64,000 bases of DNA from Mesorhizobium sp. M3A.F.Ca.ET.080.04.2.1 (GCF_003952525.1 NZ_CP034451.1:2170001-2234000); one strand, 5' to 3'. Positions 36,264 through 46,040 are shown, counted from the stretch's first letter. Made by a program: numbers and translations. Notes: a model not told the origin generated them from the sequence alone.

Positions 36264-36729
36264 ATGAGCGCTGGTGCCGTCATCCGCATGCCCGACGAGA
36301 GGACGGGCGTCATGCTGCGTGGTCATCCCATGGCTTTCCTCGTCACCGGCGAAAATACCAGGCACACGAGCATGTTCGACTGGACGATCCCGCCGGAGTT
36401 CGCCACCGGGCGGCATGTTCACCGGGTGCAGGAAGAGACTTTCTATCTGCTCGAGGGCGAGTGCGAGTGGCATTTCGGCGACAAGATGGTCCGCGCGACG
36501 CCTGAAACCTTTCTGTTCATCCCGCCGGGAGTGCCGCACAACATCACGAATGTCAGCGACAAACCGGCACGCGTGCTGATGACCGTTTCTCCGCCTGGCC
36601 ACGAGCATTATTTCGAAGAGCTCGCCAGACTGGCAGCGCAGGGCGGGGCCGGATCCAAAGGCGGCGCTCGCCGATCTTCGAAACCGCTACGACACCGACC
36701 AGCTCTCGACTCCGACGACGCGCGCGTGA
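36264..36729 (+). pseudogene. Cupin-domain protein, frameshifted near the end
   Basis: A cupin barrel starting MSAGAVIRMPDERTG, with ATGRHVHRVQEETFYLLEGE (first cupin motif) and PETFLFIPPGVPHNITNVSD (second motif). AGAGGAGGAT before ATG 36264 is an excellent ribosome site. Near 36648 one base appears to be missing: the expected tail is LADLRNRYDTDQLSTPTTRA with a stop at 36727-36729, but as sequenced the frame runs on to 36965. The fold is intact, so the protein may still be made with an altered tail. Confidence 0.75.
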
Positions 36730-37602
36730 ATGGGGTTGGCCAAATCACCTTGGGGCCGCCGCAACCGCAGCGCTGCTCGCCGGTGATATCAGAAGTCCGC
36801 GGCCTGATCGCTACGGTGGCGTCCAGTGACTGTTGCCACTCAAAGGCTCGCTCCAATCGACTGGTCAGACGACGTAAGTCATTAATTCGACGATGCCTTT
36901 TCTGCGACTTTCGAAGCACAAAAAGGGGGACATGGAGAAGCGCGCTATGTGGTTCAGTAAGCTGAGTCGACATTGGATGGCGCCTCTGGGGACGAAGGGT
37001 GCTCGCAGCAGGCATAACCCGTAGCGGCGAGGTCTCGCGATGCGTGACGCAGCGCACCCGTACCGCGCCGGCACTGGTATCTAGAAGAAAAATGATCGCT
37101 TGATATCCGTTATGAAGCGCGCAACGCGCGCTGGCAGTGCTGACACGCGATGCAATCGGGTTTTCGGCTGTCGCGGACATTCCAGTGTGCAGTCCGGAAT
37201 TATCTGTCGGGATCTGGTTAAAGATACGGGCATAACCGAGGGTCAAGCCCCCGAACTTATCTACTGCTCGGCCTGAACTGACATCTCTGGTTCGAGAGCG
37301 CGACTCGCCTTTCGGCTGAGTGCCCGTCCTAATCGTCGAGGAAGGGTCATTAGTAAGTGCTGATGCCCAGGATTGCGGACGGCTAAATCGCGGCGCACTA
37401 TTGGTATCAGCCCCGCTCCCACGAACGGGGTGAGGCCCGGCCTGTTGCCCTGTGCATCCCTGCGCTTCCCGTGACAGACCGGGCACCCATTCCCAAGCGG
37501 ATCAGAGTTTCCGAAAGCCACCGCTATCAGGAAGTGAGATTGCGCGAGTGGCGGACAGAGTTTTCGGATAAGTTCTCATACCGATCGTCTGAGGGCGCTA
37601 AG
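36730..37602. other. Gene-poor stretch
   Basis: About 870 bases. No domain or plausible start/ribosome-site pair was recognised on either strand. The stretch may hold insertion-sequence debris; nothing firm can be named. Confidence 0.4.
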
Positions 37603-37937
37603 ATGTTAAGCTCTCACCTAGCGGAATTGGTCGAACAAAATCATCTGGCCTGGCATGCCTTCGCAAAGGGCGATCCTGAACCTTTGAAATATCTCTACTC
37701 GCGGCAGGATGACGTCATTATCGCCAATCCGTTCGGGCCGCCGGCGAAGGGGTCGAACAACGCCGCTGCGACCATGGACCGGGCTGCCACCCATTACCGG
37801 GACGGCGAAGCTACTGGTTTTGAGCGCATCTCCGAGTACGCGAGGCGGATTTAGGGTACATCCTCGACATCGACCGGTACCGATCCAGGGTCGATGGGAG
37901 CGTTAAATTGGTGCCGCTGGCGGTAGTCGCAATGTGA
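37603..37937 (+). pseudogene. NTF2/SnoaL-like domain protein, frameshifted and short
   Basis: From ATG 37603: LAELVEQNHLAWHAFAKGDP, LKYLYSRQDDVIIANPFGPP and AATHYRDGEATGFERISEYA, a DUF4440/SnoaL-like fold. A frameshift near 37845 separates YILDIDRYRSRVDGSVKLVP and a stop at 37935-37937. The last strand of the barrel (usually ending in a VHRHAD-like motif) is absent, so it is both shifted and truncated. Confidence 0.6.
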
Positions 37938-38193
37938 AGGCCTGCTCAGCTCGGCGAGCGCCTCCATATGGAGGAACGGGTGCCATTGGTCTGGCAATAT
38001 TTGACCCTAACGGGACGCTAGAAAATGTGTTGTGGATAGTGACAGTTCGTTCACTATGAACCGCCCTTTTCATTGAAGGCGCCCATCGAACGCCTAGTGT
38101 GATCCACAACGGCAATTGTCGCTTGGGCGGTCCCCGAGCTAGGGGGCCGGACAGTTCAGTTCCCGCCAGTCTGCGTCGATCACCGGCTTCTCC
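37938..38193. other. Intergenic region
   Basis: About 250 bases between the SnoaL-like remnant and the CxxC protein. No gene recognised. Confidence 0.35.
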
Positions 38194-38460
38194 GTGATTT
38201 CGAATCAATCTCATTTTGCCCCCACGATGCTGCCGAACGTTTGCCAAAGATGCCACCGGACGCGCTACCCGAGCGAGTTTGACCTGAAGCCGACCTTGAC
38301 TTGGTGGCTACGCCTTATTCGATTGTTCCATGGTCAGCTGGCGATGCTGTCTTACGCGAAACGCAATGGTTACGAGTTCGATCGGCCGGAGTGCGGGCAA
38401 TGCTTTGGCCCGGGCTACAACCCGAGGCGCGTTCGTGACAAGGCGGTCCGGGACCGTTGA
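38194..38460 (+). CDS. Hypothetical small CxxC protein
   Basis: An 88-residue frame with paired CxxC motifs (VCQRCHR and ECGQCFG) about 45 residues apart, suggesting a zinc ribbon. A start at 38227 (MLPNVCQRCH) would also keep both motifs. No family is recognised and no good ribosome site is visible. Confidence 0.4.
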   Translation: MISNQSHFAPTMLPNVCQRCHRTRYPSEFDLKPTLTWWLRLIRLFHGQLAMLSYAKRNGYEFDRPECGQCFGPGYNPRRVRDKAVRDR

Positions 38461-38509
38461 CGGTCACGATACAGGGTTAGCGCGAGGACGCGCTGGTCAT
38501 CCCCACCGA

Positions 38510-38780
38510 AACAGTTTTGACCTACCAGTATACTCGCTGTGGTCGGTCACAGTGAGGGGCAGGCCGAGGTAATCCGCCAGGACCTCCTGCGCGTGCCAGG
38601 CGTCAAGAAGATCAACATCCTCCGTGAACGACCCGAACAGATTTCGTCGGGTTCCCCCTATGCCAAGCTGGCCACGCTCGGCCTGTCGGGTCAGGACATC
38701 GTCGCCTTGCAGCGGCAAAACACCGTCACCCCGGCAGGCTCGATCGACACCAGGGGCCGCAGGGTCAACCTGCCCTGCCC
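38510..38780 (+). pseudogene. RND efflux pump permease fragment
   Basis: The frame from 38539 reads EVIRQDLLRVPGVKKINILR, SPYAKLATLGLSGQDIVAL and QRQNTVTPAGSIDTRG, which matches the porter domain of RND-type inner-membrane transporters. Only about 80 of some 1000 residues remain, with small deletions. It is a relic. Confidence 0.65.
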
Positions 38781-38863
38781 TCACTGGGCTTTGTCGCTTC
38801 CCGTGATTGAGCTTGTGCCCATCGGCGCGACGATGCCGACGCGATTTTCAGCGTCCGGCTAGA

Positions 38864-39515
38864 ATGGCTCGCTAAACTGCTCCTTGCAGGGTAAGTTTGG
38901 GTGTGCCAGATCTGCGGCCAAGCGGTTGTTTGGCGTGATCTGCGGCAAGTGATCTGGCATGAACAGCCGGGCTAGGCCGCTTGAGAAGGCCACACGATAG
39001 GCTCGCACTGGTCTGGCACCGCCGCCACGACTACACCGGGGATTTTCCGACTTGTCGCTAGTGCATCGTCCTCGCTCAGCTGCAGCGCGGCGCCGCTGCC
39101 CAGCCGGACGCTGCCCATGCGCACATTCGGCACTACTGCACGCGCGCGAGCAGCTCACCGTCGGTTGCTGAACTGGCAAGGAGTGCTTCACGGCGTGCCG
39201 CCGATCTCCGCCGGTTTGAAAAGCGAATGGGGGCCTGCTTGGCATTTAGGTTGGACACGTTTGCAGACCGGGCTGTTTGCCCGAGTTCGGTGACCGGGCG
39301 CCCAGATAGTGCGTTGCTTTATTAAATTCCGCTTTAACAATGTGAATGGTACGCCAGCCGCCCGAAGCGTTGCCACAGAAGATCGCGGATGGCTGCCATC
39401 GCATCATCGTTCGATAACCAGTTCGCGAGACTGACTCTGATATGCGCCGGCAGGCCCAGGGGTGGCTTGCCTGGAACCGGGCGGGTGCTCCGGGTTCCTC
39501 GGTCCAGTGGCTTGG
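38864..39515. other. Gene-poor stretch
   Basis: About 650 bases with only Arg/Pro-rich shadow frames. No RNA gene or operator was recognised. Confidence 0.4.
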
Positions 39516-39752
39516 CTACCAGCCCACAGTATTTATCTGAGAAAGATCGGCGATGTCGTCATAGATCATCGAACCCTTGACGAGAAAACACGAGCCGCCG
39601 AGAACTTCAAATAATGAGCTTGACGCGGTGCAGGCGGGAGGGGTTTCGAAGGCGGTGGGCCAGCGCGTCGCGGTTTGTACCTTGCTGCCGTTGGCTTCGG
39701 CAGAGCCGACGCATATCGCGAGGACGGCGATAGCAATGAGGGTCTTGCTCAT
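39516..39752 (-). CDS. Small secreted hypothetical protein
   Basis: A 78-residue protein starting MSKTLIAIAVLAICVGSAEA, a typical Sec signal peptide with an SAEA cleavage site. The mature part contains two Cys (PPACTASS and GGSCFLVKG) that could form a disulfide. An AGGTTAA-like site precedes ATG 39752. Family unknown. Confidence 0.5.
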   Translation of the reverse strand: MSKTLIAIAVLAICVGSAEANGSKVQTATRWPTAFETPPACTASSSLFEVLGGSCFLVKGSMIYDDIADLSQINTVGW

Positions 39753-40456
39753 GATTAACCTCAGAAAACCAAGTTGCCATCCTCGCGACCCAATGTAGCA
39801 CCGGCCAAAAATGCTTCTATCCACCAATTGGATGATTTGGGATCGTCTATGTTAACTAGCAATCAGCGCGTCGAATAATATGAACGGAGCGGGTTTTGTC
39901 TCCGGCCGCTTTGGTTCGGTAACGCCGCCCAGTCGCCTATCGGACGAGGTTCGCTTCACGAGTGAGCCGTGGACGGCAACGCGGGATCAATGCGATGCCG
40001 GTCGATATCGTGGGCGCCTGTTGACAGGCCGAGCACCCCCGCGCAGAAGGCGGGAGCGTGCAGTCCCGAATTAGCCTGATCGACGTTTCAGTTGATCAGG
40101 TCGAGCAGTTGTTGAAGAGCTTTCAGTCGGATGGCCCAGCGGCTCTCCGGCACTACGGCGCGTGACCATGACGGGCCGGCTGCCTGACTGCTGCCGCGAC
40201 CAAAAGCTCGGGCCGGACGCGTCAGCGAGATGGGACGTGCGATGGTGAAATGCGCCGAGTGTGGCAGCAGGCGTGTCACGTCGGGTTCACCTTGTCTCAC
40301 CCAAAATGAGCGCTATGCTCCTGGCGTCGATCTTGTTGAACGAACGCTGTTTTCGCGCTTGGCGCCCTGACGATTTTCCCTCTCAATTTCGAAAACTGGC
40401 TCGTTTGGCAGTCTGCCAGACGTGGATGATTTGCGCCGAGTTGAAAGGAAATCGCA
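39753..40456. other. Intergenic region upstream of the cold-shock gene
   Basis: About 700 bases without a recognised gene. The last 100-200 bases should contain the cold-shock promoter and 5' leader; no specific element could be fixed. Confidence 0.4.
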
Positions 40457-40666
40457 ATGACTACGGGAACAGTGAAGTTCTTCAACGCCACCAAAGGCTT
40501 TGGCTTTATCGAACAGGGCAATGGACAGCCAGACGTGTTCGTCCACATTTCTGCTGTGGAGCGCGCTGGAACGCGATCCTTGACGGAGGGCCAGAAGGTG
40601 AGCTTCGACATCGTAAAGGATGCGCGCAAAGGCAAGAGCTCCGCGGAGAACATCCAAGCAGCTTGA
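40457..40666 (+). CDS. cspA: Cold-shock protein, CspA family
   Basis: A complete cold-shock domain of 69 residues: [18 protein letters not shown] (RNP1 KGFGFI), [10 protein letters not shown] (RNP2) and [19 protein letters not shown]. It is a single-stranded nucleic-acid-binding RNA chaperone. GAAAGGAAA lies before the ATG. A terminator follows at 40696. Confidence 0.93.
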   Translation: MTTGTVKFFNATKGFGFIEQGNGQPDVFVHISAVERAGTRSLTEGQKVSFDIVKDARKGKSSAENIQAA

Positions 40667-40695
40667 AATGAGCACCGGCTCTTCAAGCATTGGAG

Positions 40696-40720
40696 AAGGT
40701 CGGTTGTGCCCGGCCTTTTT
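40696..40720 (+). terminator. Terminator after cspA
   Basis: An 8-bp stem AAGGTCGG / CCGGCCTT with a six-base loop, ending in a run of T. Confidence 0.7.
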
Positions 40721-40735
40721 GGTAAGAGGCAAAAA

Positions 40736-40897
40736 ATGGCTGTCCATGCCAAGGCGAAGCGACCACACAGGTTGCGCGGACGATAGTTGAGGGCGAAGCG
40801 GCCAGGAGGAAGGCAAAGACGGCGCGGCTTCGGGCGGCCAGGTTGGCGCAGGAGATTGTCAATACAACCCCAAAGGGCAAGCCCAAGCGCAAATAGC
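40736..40897 (+). pseudogene. Small basic hypothetical protein, frameshifted
   Basis: MAVHAKAKR at 40736 is followed, after a one-base shift near 40768, by TQVARTIVEGEAARRKAKTA and RLRAARLAQEIVN, ending KPKRK and TAG. The Ala/Lys/Arg-rich helical pattern resembles short rhizobial hypothetical proteins next to cold-shock genes. Confidence 0.35.
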
Positions 40898-41002
40898 CGC
40901 GTAGGCGCGAATGCAGGCCGGTAAAAAGCAGCCGCTGCGAGGAAACTTCGCATGTGAACATATGGGCCTCTCAACCGTTGAAGGCTAGGAGGTTCAGCTG
41001 CT

Positions 41003-41292
41003 ATGAGCAACCACGCCAGCGAGAATGGGAATTTACACGAGGCCGCTCTCGATATTCTGGCGAAGCGACTGGCCAAGAAGGCAGACATTGCCGAAGAGCA
41101 AGCCCGCCAGTGCCCGAAGGGTACCGCGAGAAGTGGGGGTTGAAGCCGGACTATCTGATGGTCGCGCCGAACTACGCCGCCCAGCGGTCGACGCGGGCCA
41201 AGGCGGCTGGGCTCGGCCGGAATTCCGCGACCGGCGAAGAGCGTGGCCAAAAGGCGTTCTTCGCGATGAATGCGGAGTGCCATGAATTCTGA
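41003..41292 (+). pseudogene. MucR/Ros regulator C-terminus joined to a foreign N-terminus
   Basis: ATG 41003 with AGGAGG upstream starts MSNHASENGNLHEAALDILA and LAKKADIAEEQAR, which belongs to a short helical hypothetical family. Near 41105 the reading frame changes to VPEGYREKWGLKPDYLMVAP and NYAAQRSTRAKAAGLGR, the C-terminal half of a MucR/Ros zinc-finger regulator. The zinc-finger Cys/His part is absent. The join looks like a deletion that fused two genes out of frame. Confidence 0.6.
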
Positions 41293-41394
41293 TGTGAAGG
41301 TCGCTGACGAGCTTTCACCCTTGATCAATCGTTCATGACATTCGCGCAAGTTCGTCGGCGGAGATGCTGGTGCTAGCCTGCATGCCCAATCCCT

Positions 41395-41433
41395 GCCCCG
41401 GCGCCTGAATCACCCCTCTGCGCCGGGGCTTTT
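41395..41433 (+). terminator. Strong terminator downstream of the MucR remnant
   Basis: A 10-bp stem GCCCCGGCGC / GCGCCGGGGC with a 15-base loop, followed by TTTT. It is about 100 bases past the MucR fragment, so it may terminate a short non-coding RNA or the former mucR message. Confidence 0.7.
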
Positions 41434-41693
41434 CAGTTCTCGACGCTGACTGCCGCCCACGCGGCCCTAGCCTGTAAACTCGCACAAAAGGTCCACCCTT
41501 CTTGATACATTTGGCAAAGCCCTGCTTGTGTTCGCCAAGAACCCGCGGCCGGGTTGTAAAGCGGAAGCCCGCCGCCTCGGGGAGAGAACGACGGGCTTCT
41601 TGCTTAAGGGAGCGGCGGGGGACGGGCCGCTCGGGGCTATAACCCGCAGAAGGCTAATCAGTTCCTGCTAATCTCGCGATGGGCGGGCGGTGG
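41434..41693. other. Intergenic region with a second hairpin
   Basis: About 260 bases without a gene. A stem GAAGCCCG / CGGGCTTC lies at about 41561-41608 and may be another terminator. Confidence 0.4.
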
Positions 41694-41950
41694 CTAGGTG
41701 TTTAGTCCGGCATTTGATGGACCGGGTCGAGTCGAAAGCGCTCGGGCTCTTTTTTCCATGGTTTTGCAGATGAACTCAAAAGGCGTCGTCTTGAGCCGGC
41801 GTGCGAAATTGTAGGCTGAGATGAAGGCGGCGAGGTGTCGGCGCAGCTGATCGTGATCGTCATAGTGGAAGCGCTTGACGGTCGCGTCCTTGATGGTTCG
41901 GTTCATCCGCTCGACTTGACCGTTGGTCCAGGGATGGTTGATGAAAAGGC
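41694..41950 (-). pseudogene. IS481-family transposase, C-terminal fragment
   Basis: The minus strand reads FINHPWTNGQVERMNRTIKD, then FHYDDHDQLRRHLAAFISAY and NFARRLKTTPFEFICK, the DDE C-terminus of IS481-type transposases with the catalytic Glu in GQVERMNRT. The N-terminal 200 residues are missing, and the last part is slightly deleted compared with LKGLTPYEFI-type endings. Confidence 0.75.
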
Positions 41951-42088
41951 GAATGACCGACAACTTCGAACACAAGTGCCAACAAGGCACGGTTCAATGG
42001 CCGGCGACGAAATCTGGCTGCGGTGGAATCGCTCACCTAGTAACTGTTTGCGCATCGGGAGGCGCCCGGCGCGTCATGTTAAGCCACA

Positions 42089-42598
42089 TCAACGCTTGGC
42101 ACTGTCGCTGTCGGCATCGGCCCGTGCCAGGAAGATCTCTGTGACCTGAGGAAGATTGTTCTTCAGCCACTCAGCCATCGCTTCCTCCTCGCGGAGGTTC
42201 TGCTCGCACACGCGGGCAATCTCCGCTTCATCGGCTGCATTGGCTGCCGCTATCAGGATCGTATAAGAAGCGATTTCCATATGTTCGAATGTGTAGCTGG
42301 CAAGAGAGCCCTTCATCACCTCGTCGCCTGCGAAGACCCCACTGATGGACTGAGCCATTGCAGTCAGCTTGCCGCCCGCATCTTTGAGTGTTGAGGAACC
42401 CTCGTCCATCGCATCCAGGCAGGACTGCAAACGTCTGGCCTGCTCCTTGGTTTCGGCCAGGTGAGATCGGATGCGTGCGCTGAGCTCTGGATAGCTGTCG
42501 AGCCGGCTCAGTTGGCCCGAGAGCATCGTCTCTGCTTGTTCCTCCATCGCATGCGCGTCCCTCAGCCATTGGATGAGCCATTCGCGGGATTCAGGCAT
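42089..42598 (-). CDS. DUF892/YciF ferritin-like protein
   Basis: A 169-residue four-helix protein: WLIQWLRDAHAMEEQAETML, ELSARIRSHLAETKEQARRL, YTFEHMEIASYTILIAAA and ENLREEEAMAEWLKNNLPQV. The Glu and His residues are spaced as in the ferritin-like DUF892 family, which is linked to general stress in rhizobia. The start at 42598 has AGGAG upstream. Confidence 0.85.
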   Translation of the reverse strand: MPESREWLIQWLRDAHAMEEQAETMLSGQLSRLDSYPELSARIRSHLAETKEQARRLQSCLDAMDEGSSTLKDAGGKLTAMAQSISGVFAGDEVMKGSLASYTFEHMEIASYTILIAAANAADEAEIARVCEQNLREEEAMAEWLKNNLPQVTEIFLARADADSDSAKR

Positions 42599-42744
42599 TG
42601 TTGTCTCCTGTTGCTTAGCGAGCCCCAAACCGGGGAAGAGGTCCATTGTTCCTGAAGCCCGCTCATCTCGTGCCGATGAACTGTGATTTTCTGCTGGGAC
42701 GCACGCCAGACTCTGCGTCGGTCGTGAGCCGAGGTCGAGCGCTG

Positions 42745-42936
42745 CTATTGGAACTCCCTGAGCTTTCGCGCCTCTCTGACAAGTACAGCAACTTCCTCGC
42801 CGTGCGTTCTGATCAAGCCGCGCACCTGTTCTTCTGTCAGCCCATTCACAGCAGCAAAGTAGCCGACCTCATAGGGGTCATTCGCCGAGACACGATTCGG
42901 GTTGCGAAAGGTACGTTCGGCGCTGTCACTTTCCAT
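42745..42936 (-). CDS. DUF3606 domain protein
   Basis: A 63-residue protein with NRVSANDPYEVGYFAAVNGL and TEEQVRGLIRTHGEEVAVLV, the DUF3606 pattern. The start at 42936 is supported by AGGGAGGTGAC. Function unknown; it often lies near catalase and other stress genes, as here. Confidence 0.75.
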   Translation of the reverse strand: MESDSAERTFRNPNRVSANDPYEVGYFAAVNGLTEEQVRGLIRTHGEEVAVLVREARKLREFQ

Positions 42937-42980
42937 GTCACCTCCCTGCGTGGGTGAGCCGCACCGCACACCGATGGGCG

Positions 42981-43925
42981 CTATTTTGACGGGCGCGCGG
43001 CAGCTTCCCGAATGCTGCCGGCGCCGCCCATATCCCCCTTCTTGGTGCGCCCACCCCCCGGGCCAGCGCCAATGTCCGCGCCCGTAGTGGGGTGGGAGGA
43101 CGGGTCCGACAGTGTCCGCTCGGCCAGCTTGGCCGCAACTTTCTTGTCCTTGGCCGCTAGCTTGACGGTTGCCGTTCCGTCTCCGCCGTCAACCGGCATA
43201 ACCTCCTCGAGATTGTCGATGCGGTCCCATTCGTCTCCGGAATTCCACGGTCCCGTGGTGTCCCCTTCGCCCTGCGAAGTATTGACATACATGCTGGCAT
43301 ATTTCTCGATGCCGGGGAGTTTGCCCGTGGGGAAGTTGTTTTCTATCGCATAAAGCGCTTTCTCGAATGACTTCTGGTGCGCGACTTCGCGGGTCATCAG
43401 AAAACCAAGCGCATCTTTGATGCCAGGGTCATCGGTGATGTTGATCAGTCGCTCATAAACGATCTTGGCGCGCGCCTCGGCCGCTATGTTGGAACGCAGA
43501 TCCACCGTGGGCTCGCCGCGCGAGTCGATATAGGCGGCGGTCCACGGGACGCCGGCCGAGTCGCAAAGCGCGGGCCCACCGCCGAACAAGATCGATTCTT
43601 TGGCAGTCGTGCCGCTGGCGCCAACCATCAGGTACAGCTCGGCCTCTTTCATCTGGCCTTCGGCGAGCTGTGCCTTCAGGCCTTTGTTGAGCATTGTCAC
43701 GATCTACCCGACCACCTCGAGGTGGCTGAGCTCTTCCGTGGCGATGTCAAGCAACATGTCTTTGCGGCCAATGTCGTCTTCGCCTAATCCTTGCGTGAAA
43801 TGGCGCATCGCCGCAGCGAGTTCGCCATCAGCTCCGCCGAACTGCTCCATAATCATGCACGCCAGGCGCGGATTGGGTTCTGAAACTCGGACGGTATATT
43901 GCAGTCGCTTGTTGTGCATGAACAT
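42981..43925 (-). pseudogene. Manganese catalase with an in-frame amber codon
   Basis: From ATG 43925: MFMHNKRLQYTVRVSEPNP, FGGADGELAAAMRHFTQGLG and DIATEELSHLEVVG. TAG follows at 43704-43706 (codon 74), then in the same frame IVTMLNKGLKAQLAEG, GGGPALCDSAGVPWTAAYID and LGFLMTREVAHQKSFEKAL. The dinuclear Mn ligands (Glu in GELAAA, Glu/His in TEELSH, Glu and His in REVAHQ) are all present, so only the amber codon breaks it. Homologues as I know them have a small residue, commonly Ser, there. The C-terminus is a Gly/Lys-rich tail. Confidence 0.85.
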
Positions 43926-44143
43926 GAGAACTCTCCAGGGTTGGCGCCCCTAACACGACCCCATCAGGAATGTTCCACCTCGCCAACCGACAATCCTGGA
44001 CCGACACACCGCGCTCCGTCGCCGTGAACGGACCTGGCCGCGCTTCTCATATCGCGGGCCGCAAACCGTCGTCCTCCCCTGTGACCCCGGAATGCTCCTC
44101 AGGATGTTTGGGAACAACACTCTCCTGCACGTGTTCAAAGGCG

Positions 44144-45085
44144 ATGTACAATTTCATCGGTGATCAGGCTCGCGATGTGGCTGTTGTGGGGGCCGGGCCT
44201 GCGGGCCTTGCTGCGGCTGTCTATCTTGCCCGCTTTTTGCGTTCTGTGATTATCTTCGATACCGGTGACGGGCGTGCGAAACTCATTCCCAAGACCTACA
44301 ATTGTCCCGGCTTTCCTGATGGCATCAGCGGAGAGGATCTGTTGGTTCGGTTGAGAGAGCAGGTGAAAGCGTATGCAACCGACATTGTCCAAGACAAGGT
44401 TGAACGGCTAGAGAGAACTGAAGAAGCTTTCACTCTCACAACTGCTGGCGGTGTTATGAGGGCGTCTTATGTGGTCCTTGCCACCGGGGTTGTTGACAAG
44501 GCTCCTACAATAGTGGGCTTGCGAGAGGCGATCGCTGCACGAACCGTCCGATTATGTCCTGTATGTGATGCGTACGAGGCCGCAGGGCACCGTATTGCGG
44601 TCGCCGGCCCAGAGCGCCTGGCCCTCAAGGAGGCGTTGTTCCTGAGACACTACAGCCCATTTGTTTGCATACTCTCAAACTATCCCGCAGATATTTCCGA
44701 GACCGCGCGTCTAGAGGCCGGCGCGGCTGACATAGAAATATGGGACGTCGTGGATGATCTGGTCCCTCGTGGCTCCGGGCTCGACGTGGTGATGGCTGAC
44801 GGGTCGCCGTCCCGCCAGATCGACGTGCTGTATGCGTCCATGGGGTGCGACGTTCGATCCGAACTCGCCGCAGGCGCTGGCGCACACTGCGACGAAGACG
44901 GCTACATTTTGGTGGGGCCACACTCGGAAACATCCGTGCAAGGCCTTTACGCCATAGGAGACGTCGCCAAAGCGCTCAATCAGATAGCAGTGGGATTTGG
45001 CCATGCAGCCTTGGCTGCCACGCACATCCACAACGCCCTGTCCGCGCGCCGGGATCGGGCGACGCTTCGCGCTGAAGCCGGATGA
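44144..45085 (+). CDS. Thioredoxin-reductase-like FAD/NAD(P)H oxidoreductase
   Basis: A 313-residue flavoprotein: DVAVVGAGPAGLAAAVYLAR (FAD site), YNCPGFPDGISGEDLL, YVVLATGV, then CPVCDAYEAAG with the redox CxxC, RIAVAG for NAD(P)H, and LYAIGDVAKALNQIAVGFG (second FAD motif). It lacks thioredoxin or AhpF-type extensions. The ATG at 44144 is chosen because homology starts there. Its partner may be a thioredoxin-like protein outside the window. Confidence 0.85.
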   Translation: MYNFIGDQARDVAVVGAGPAGLAAAVYLARFLRSVIIFDTGDGRAKLIPKTYNCPGFPDGISGEDLLVRLREQVKAYATDIVQDKVERLERTEEAFTLTTAGGVMRASYVVLATGVVDKAPTIVGLREAIAARTVRLCPVCDAYEAAGHRIAVAGPERLALKEALFLRHYSPFVCILSNYPADISETARLEAGAADIEIWDVVDDLVPRGSGLDVVMADGSPSRQIDVLYASMGCDVRSELAAGAGAHCDEDGYILVGPHSETSVQGLYAIGDVAKALNQIAVGFGHAALAATHIHNALSARRDRATLRAEAG

Positions 45086-45113
45086 GAGCCGGCCCTGCGA
45101 GCTCTAAATCCTC

Positions 45114-46040
45114 TCAGGCAACCTTCGAAAGCAGGCCGATGTCGCACCTGGCCAGGCCGTAGCGCCAACGGTGGTCCGTTGCGGCCACACGGCTCTGATA
45201 GAACAGCGTCAGTTGCTGGCCTTCGATCATGACCGTCGAGTGCCCGTTTTCTCCAGGCCCGCCGGGATCAAGCACCGGGCCAATTGACGTGTAGGGTCCC
45301 TTCACATCGTCGGCTATGGCGAAAAAAACGCGCTGCCGGCTGCCTCTTTGCCCCTGAGGCAGAAAGCAGGTGGCGTTCAGAAGGACGCGGCCGTCCGGCA
45401 GTTCCACCAATTGAGCGCCTTCTATCCCCCATTCGTAGTTCGGGTCGTCGCGCGTATTGTGATGCGGGACGTCATTGTGGTCGAGGATCTTGCCGATGCG
45501 CTTCCAGGGTCCGAACCACGAATCGGACTGGCTTCGCGCCAGATAGACATCGGGTTGCGGCACCCGAGTGATTTTCGGCATTCCGGAATAGACGATGTAG
45601 CGCTTTCCGCCGACGATAGCTGGGTGCGGGTCATAGATGCCATCCTCGTCGGTGCCCGGCATCGAAAGGATCGCCGGGTTAAGCACCACCCAATGGAACC
45701 CGTCATTGGAAACCGCGTGCTCGCAGCGGCCACCTGATTTCATGAACTCCGTCTGTATGAACATGTGAAAGACGCCGGCTTCATGGATGACGCCGGGCGC
45801 CGCGACGCCGGAGCCATGGACGGCAAGTTGGATCGCATCATGCTCTGTCCAGGGGCCACGCAGTTCGGGTGCCGTGGCGTGCAGGATCTTCCAGGTTTCG
45901 GTGGTCACCGTGCCACTCGAGCCGAACACGTGCCAACGGCTGCCGTCAAAGACCGGGCATGGATCCTTGAGATCGTCCACGGATTGCGGATGAAACAATG
46001 GGAACTCGTTCGTTTCGAATTCAATCCTCATTTCGGTCAC
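45114..46040 (-). CDS. Five-bladed beta-propeller glycoside hydrolase (GH43/GH32-like)
   Basis: A protein of 308 residues without a signal peptide. LKDPCPVFDGSRWHVFGSSG carries the early Asp expected as a general base. GIYDPHPAIVGGKRYIVYSG, DVYLARSQSDSWFGPWKRIG, EWGIEGAQLVELPDGRVLL and GENGHSTVMIEGQQLTLFYQ are strands of a five-bladed propeller. Family rank within clan GH-F/GH-J is uncertain. It converges on the thioredoxin-reductase-like gene, and it is divergent from the glycosyltransferase, which suggests a shared glycan function. ATG 46031 is an alternative start. Confidence 0.7.
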   Translation of the reverse strand: MTEMRIEFETNEFPLFHPQSVDDLKDPCPVFDGSRWHVFGSSGTVTTETWKILHATAPELRGPWTEHDAIQLAVHGSGVAAPGVIHEAGVFHMFIQTEFMKSGGRCEHAVSNDGFHWVVLNPAILSMPGTDEDGIYDPHPAIVGGKRYIVYSGMPKITRVPQPDVYLARSQSDSWFGPWKRIGKILDHNDVPHHNTRDDPNYEWGIEGAQLVELPDGRVLLNATCFLPQGQRGSRQRVFFAIADDVKGPYTSIGPVLDPGGPGENGHSTVMIEGQQLTLFYQSRVAATDHRWRYGLARCDIGLLSKVA

